Shown here piece by piece: positions 55,259 to 58,400 of a DNA stretch of 64,000 bases. A program made the position numbers and the translations under genes. The notes beneath the pieces are model-generated. The model did no database searches, was not told the origin of the DNA, and saw only the letters and a program-made list of their open reading frames with translations. This DNA comes from Diphasiastrum complanatum (taxonomy: Eukaryota; Streptophyta; Lycopodiopsida; Lycopodiales; Lycopodiaceae), in the NCBI GenBank assembly GCA_029204225.1, contig CM055107.1, positions 8,985,472 through 9,049,471 of the forward strand, given 5' to 3'. Numbering within the stretch: the stretch's first letter is position 1; every line of letters starts with the position of its first letter.

Positions 55259-55315
<57 letters not shown>

Positions 55316-55333
55316 AATTAGGTTTGTGTGTGC

Positions 55334-55409
<76 letters not shown>

Positions 55410-58400
55410 CGCTTCTCCCATTTGGGATGAGGTAGAGTTGTTGCTCGACAAAAAGTGTCGTTGCCCTTTCTGTAGGAAAGAGTTGGGAGGGAACGCCTCT
55501 CGAGTCCGCGCACATTGGGCACGATTCCGTACCCGACCCACAGGAGGACGCTACGGGATCGGCCTTTGTACATCCATCCCCCCTGCGGAGAGGGCTCGTA
55601 TTCTCGACACATATGCTGAGCTAGGCGTTGAGGCCGGCGAGCCATCCACAGATGCCATGGAGACCCATTCCACTGCTGCACCCACTGTCCCCCGCCTCCG
55701 CCACCGCCACCCCCTCCTGCAGTACTCCCCATGGATCCACAGCCTCCACTTCCGCACCTGCAACTATGCCACCACCTGCAGAGCCGCACCGTCCATCCGC
55801 ATCCTCTCAGCCATCCACATCCCGAGGCACCAGACAGACCACCATCACGGGATCTCTCAGAGAGGAACAGCACAGGGAGGCCACCAGGACCATAGCACAA
55901 ATTTTTTATGACCTGAACCTCCCCTTCATCATGGCCATCCCACATCTTTCGAGAGGCAGTCTCGAAGATTGCAGTCTGCGGGCCCAGCTACACACCACCC
56001 TCAGCTGACGCGCTTCGTGGCCCTTTGCTCCTGGGGCGGGTTGTCGAGGTCAGAGAGAGACTGGCCGCATTGTTGTTCCATCATGGCTGATGGGTGGATT
56101 GATCGTCATAAACGTCCACTCATCGACATCATTGTGTCCAGTTGCTACGGTTCCATGTTCCTCCGCAACATCGACGCCTCCGAGGCAGGGAGAGTGCACA
56201 GCGCGTTGTCCATGTACTTCCTGGACCAAAATGGTCCAGGAATACAGTCCGCAGGTTTGTGAACCCAACATGGACCCAGCGGACTTGGCCTTGCTCGATT
56301 CGGGTATCGAAATGGCTTTTCGATGGGAGAGAAACGCAATTAGATCACGCGAAATAGACTAGTTTTGCAGATTTCCGTCCGACGGCCCCGTTTCTCCAAA
56401 CGGGATCCATTTCAAGTGCCGTCTATTTTGGCCAGTGGACGAGCTCGATAGGAACCTGTGGGAACAGACAGGACGAGGAACGGATCGATGGTTAGCCTAG
56501 AACGTCTGTCTGAAGTTCGTTCTTAAAAGGGCTTCAGGGACACTTCGTTAGTCGGGACCTAGAAACATTTGGAATTGACCTAAATGGTCTAGGAATACAG
56601 TCCGCAGGTTCGTGAACCCGATACGGACCCAACGGACTTGGCCTTGCTCGATTCGGGCATCGTTTGGTCGAATGGCTTTTCGATGGGAGAAAAACGCAAT
56701 TAGGTCACGCGAAATGGACTAGTTTTGTAGCTTTCCGTTCAACGACCCCGTTTCTCCAAATGGGATCCGTTTCAGGTGCCGTCTATTTCGGCTAGTGGAC
56801 AAGCTCGATTGGAACCTGTGGGAACAGACAGGGCAAGGAATGGACCGACGGTTAGCCCAGAACGTTCGTTGTTAAAAAGGGCTTCATGGATGCTTCGTCG
56901 GCCGGGACCTGGAAACATTTGGAATTGACCTAAATGGTCCAGGAATACAGTCCGCAAGTTCGTGAGCCTTATACGGACCCAACGAACTTGGCCTTGCTCG
57001 ATTCGGGCATCGTTTGGTCAAAATGGCTTTTTGATGGGAGAAAAACGCAATTAGGTCACGCGAAATGGACTAGTTTTGCAGCTTTCTCCGACGGCCCCGT
57101 TTCTCCAAACGGGATCCGTTTCAGATGCCGTCTGTTTTGGCCAGTGGACAAGCTCGATAGGAACCTGTGGGAACAGATAGGGCGAGGAACGGACCGACGG
57201 TTAGCCCAGAACGTCCGTCCAAATTTTGTCGTTAAAAAGGGCTTCAGGGACACTTCGTCGCCTGGACACATTTGGAATTGACATAAATGGTCCAGGAATA
57301 CAGTTCAAAGGATTGCTGAGAGAAACGCAAGTAGGTCTCGCGATTAGGTCACCATAACCAGATTATTCTCAATAGTCTAAAAATGGTGTTGATTGGGCCT
57401 ATGCAAGAGAACTCCTCACTAAGGACACTGCCTTTGGTAAGGTTGAAAAGAAGGTACGTATTGTAGTGAGCATTCATGTCTCCCAGTTTCCTGTCATTTG
57501 CACTGCTTTCATCCTTGAAAGTGTAGTTTTTCATTGCCTCGATGTATAATTGGGAACCATACTGACGTTGGCCATTGAAAAACCATGTGAGTCATGCGTA
57601 GCCTGTATCTCTTTCATTTACTCCAGAATTGCTCATCCGCATTTCCTCTGACTGATTTGCCTTGTACATAGATTTGAAGGATAGATATTGGATTGCAAAG
57701 AAATTTCTTATGCTTGTGCTTTAAAACAATCATAGGGCTAGAGAGAGTTTTCTGCTTATCGTGATAGCTAGAGCGTTGCCTTTCTTGCAACCTGCTATGC
57801 CTTTCTGAAACAAATTGCACCCTTCACTGCATTGTATTCTGAGAGGTAAATATGAAATAACATACCTAGCTAGAGATGGATCTGAACACAAGCAAATATC
57901 TGCCAAGACTATGCGGTAGTATAAATTGAAAAAGTCGATTTCATCACACTTAAGATCTACGCTGCTGAAACCCTAAGCCACATCTGAATAAAGCTTGTAC
58001 AAAGCTCGTACATCTTTTAACCTTTCCGAAAAAATACCTCGATTATCCAAAGTACAGTTCAAATCCTATATGTTTGACATCCAGAGCAGCAACAAGTCCA
58101 ACTAAACTGAAGGCAAAATTTGTTTGGGCAATCCATGAGAATTTGGTTGACCAGAACCTTGGATAACGAACCTTGGATAACAAAATGAGAATCCCCTGAA
58201 CCTGAACCTTGGATAACGAACCTTGGATAGACATTGCCGGTGTTGATTTGATTGTACATGTAACCTGACTTGACCATGAATCATACAAAGAGTTTGAGGA
58301 TGATACAGATTGGAATGCGCATAAGTCAAGAATACTTGAGTATCTCAAGTGGAGATAAATCATCTGATGATAAAGCTCGAACAAAATTTTGTTCTTTTCT

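Noticed and set aside
55058-55260. Interstitial telomere sequence (TTTAGGG words)
   Set aside because: Only two short, imperfect pairs of TTTAGGG, inside a GT-rich leader of element C; far too little for a telomeric insertion.
56230-57311. CRISPR array or gene family in the 353-bp repeats
   Set aside because: The whole unit repeats, without unique spacers, in a plant genome. The small ORFs inside are not conserved between units.
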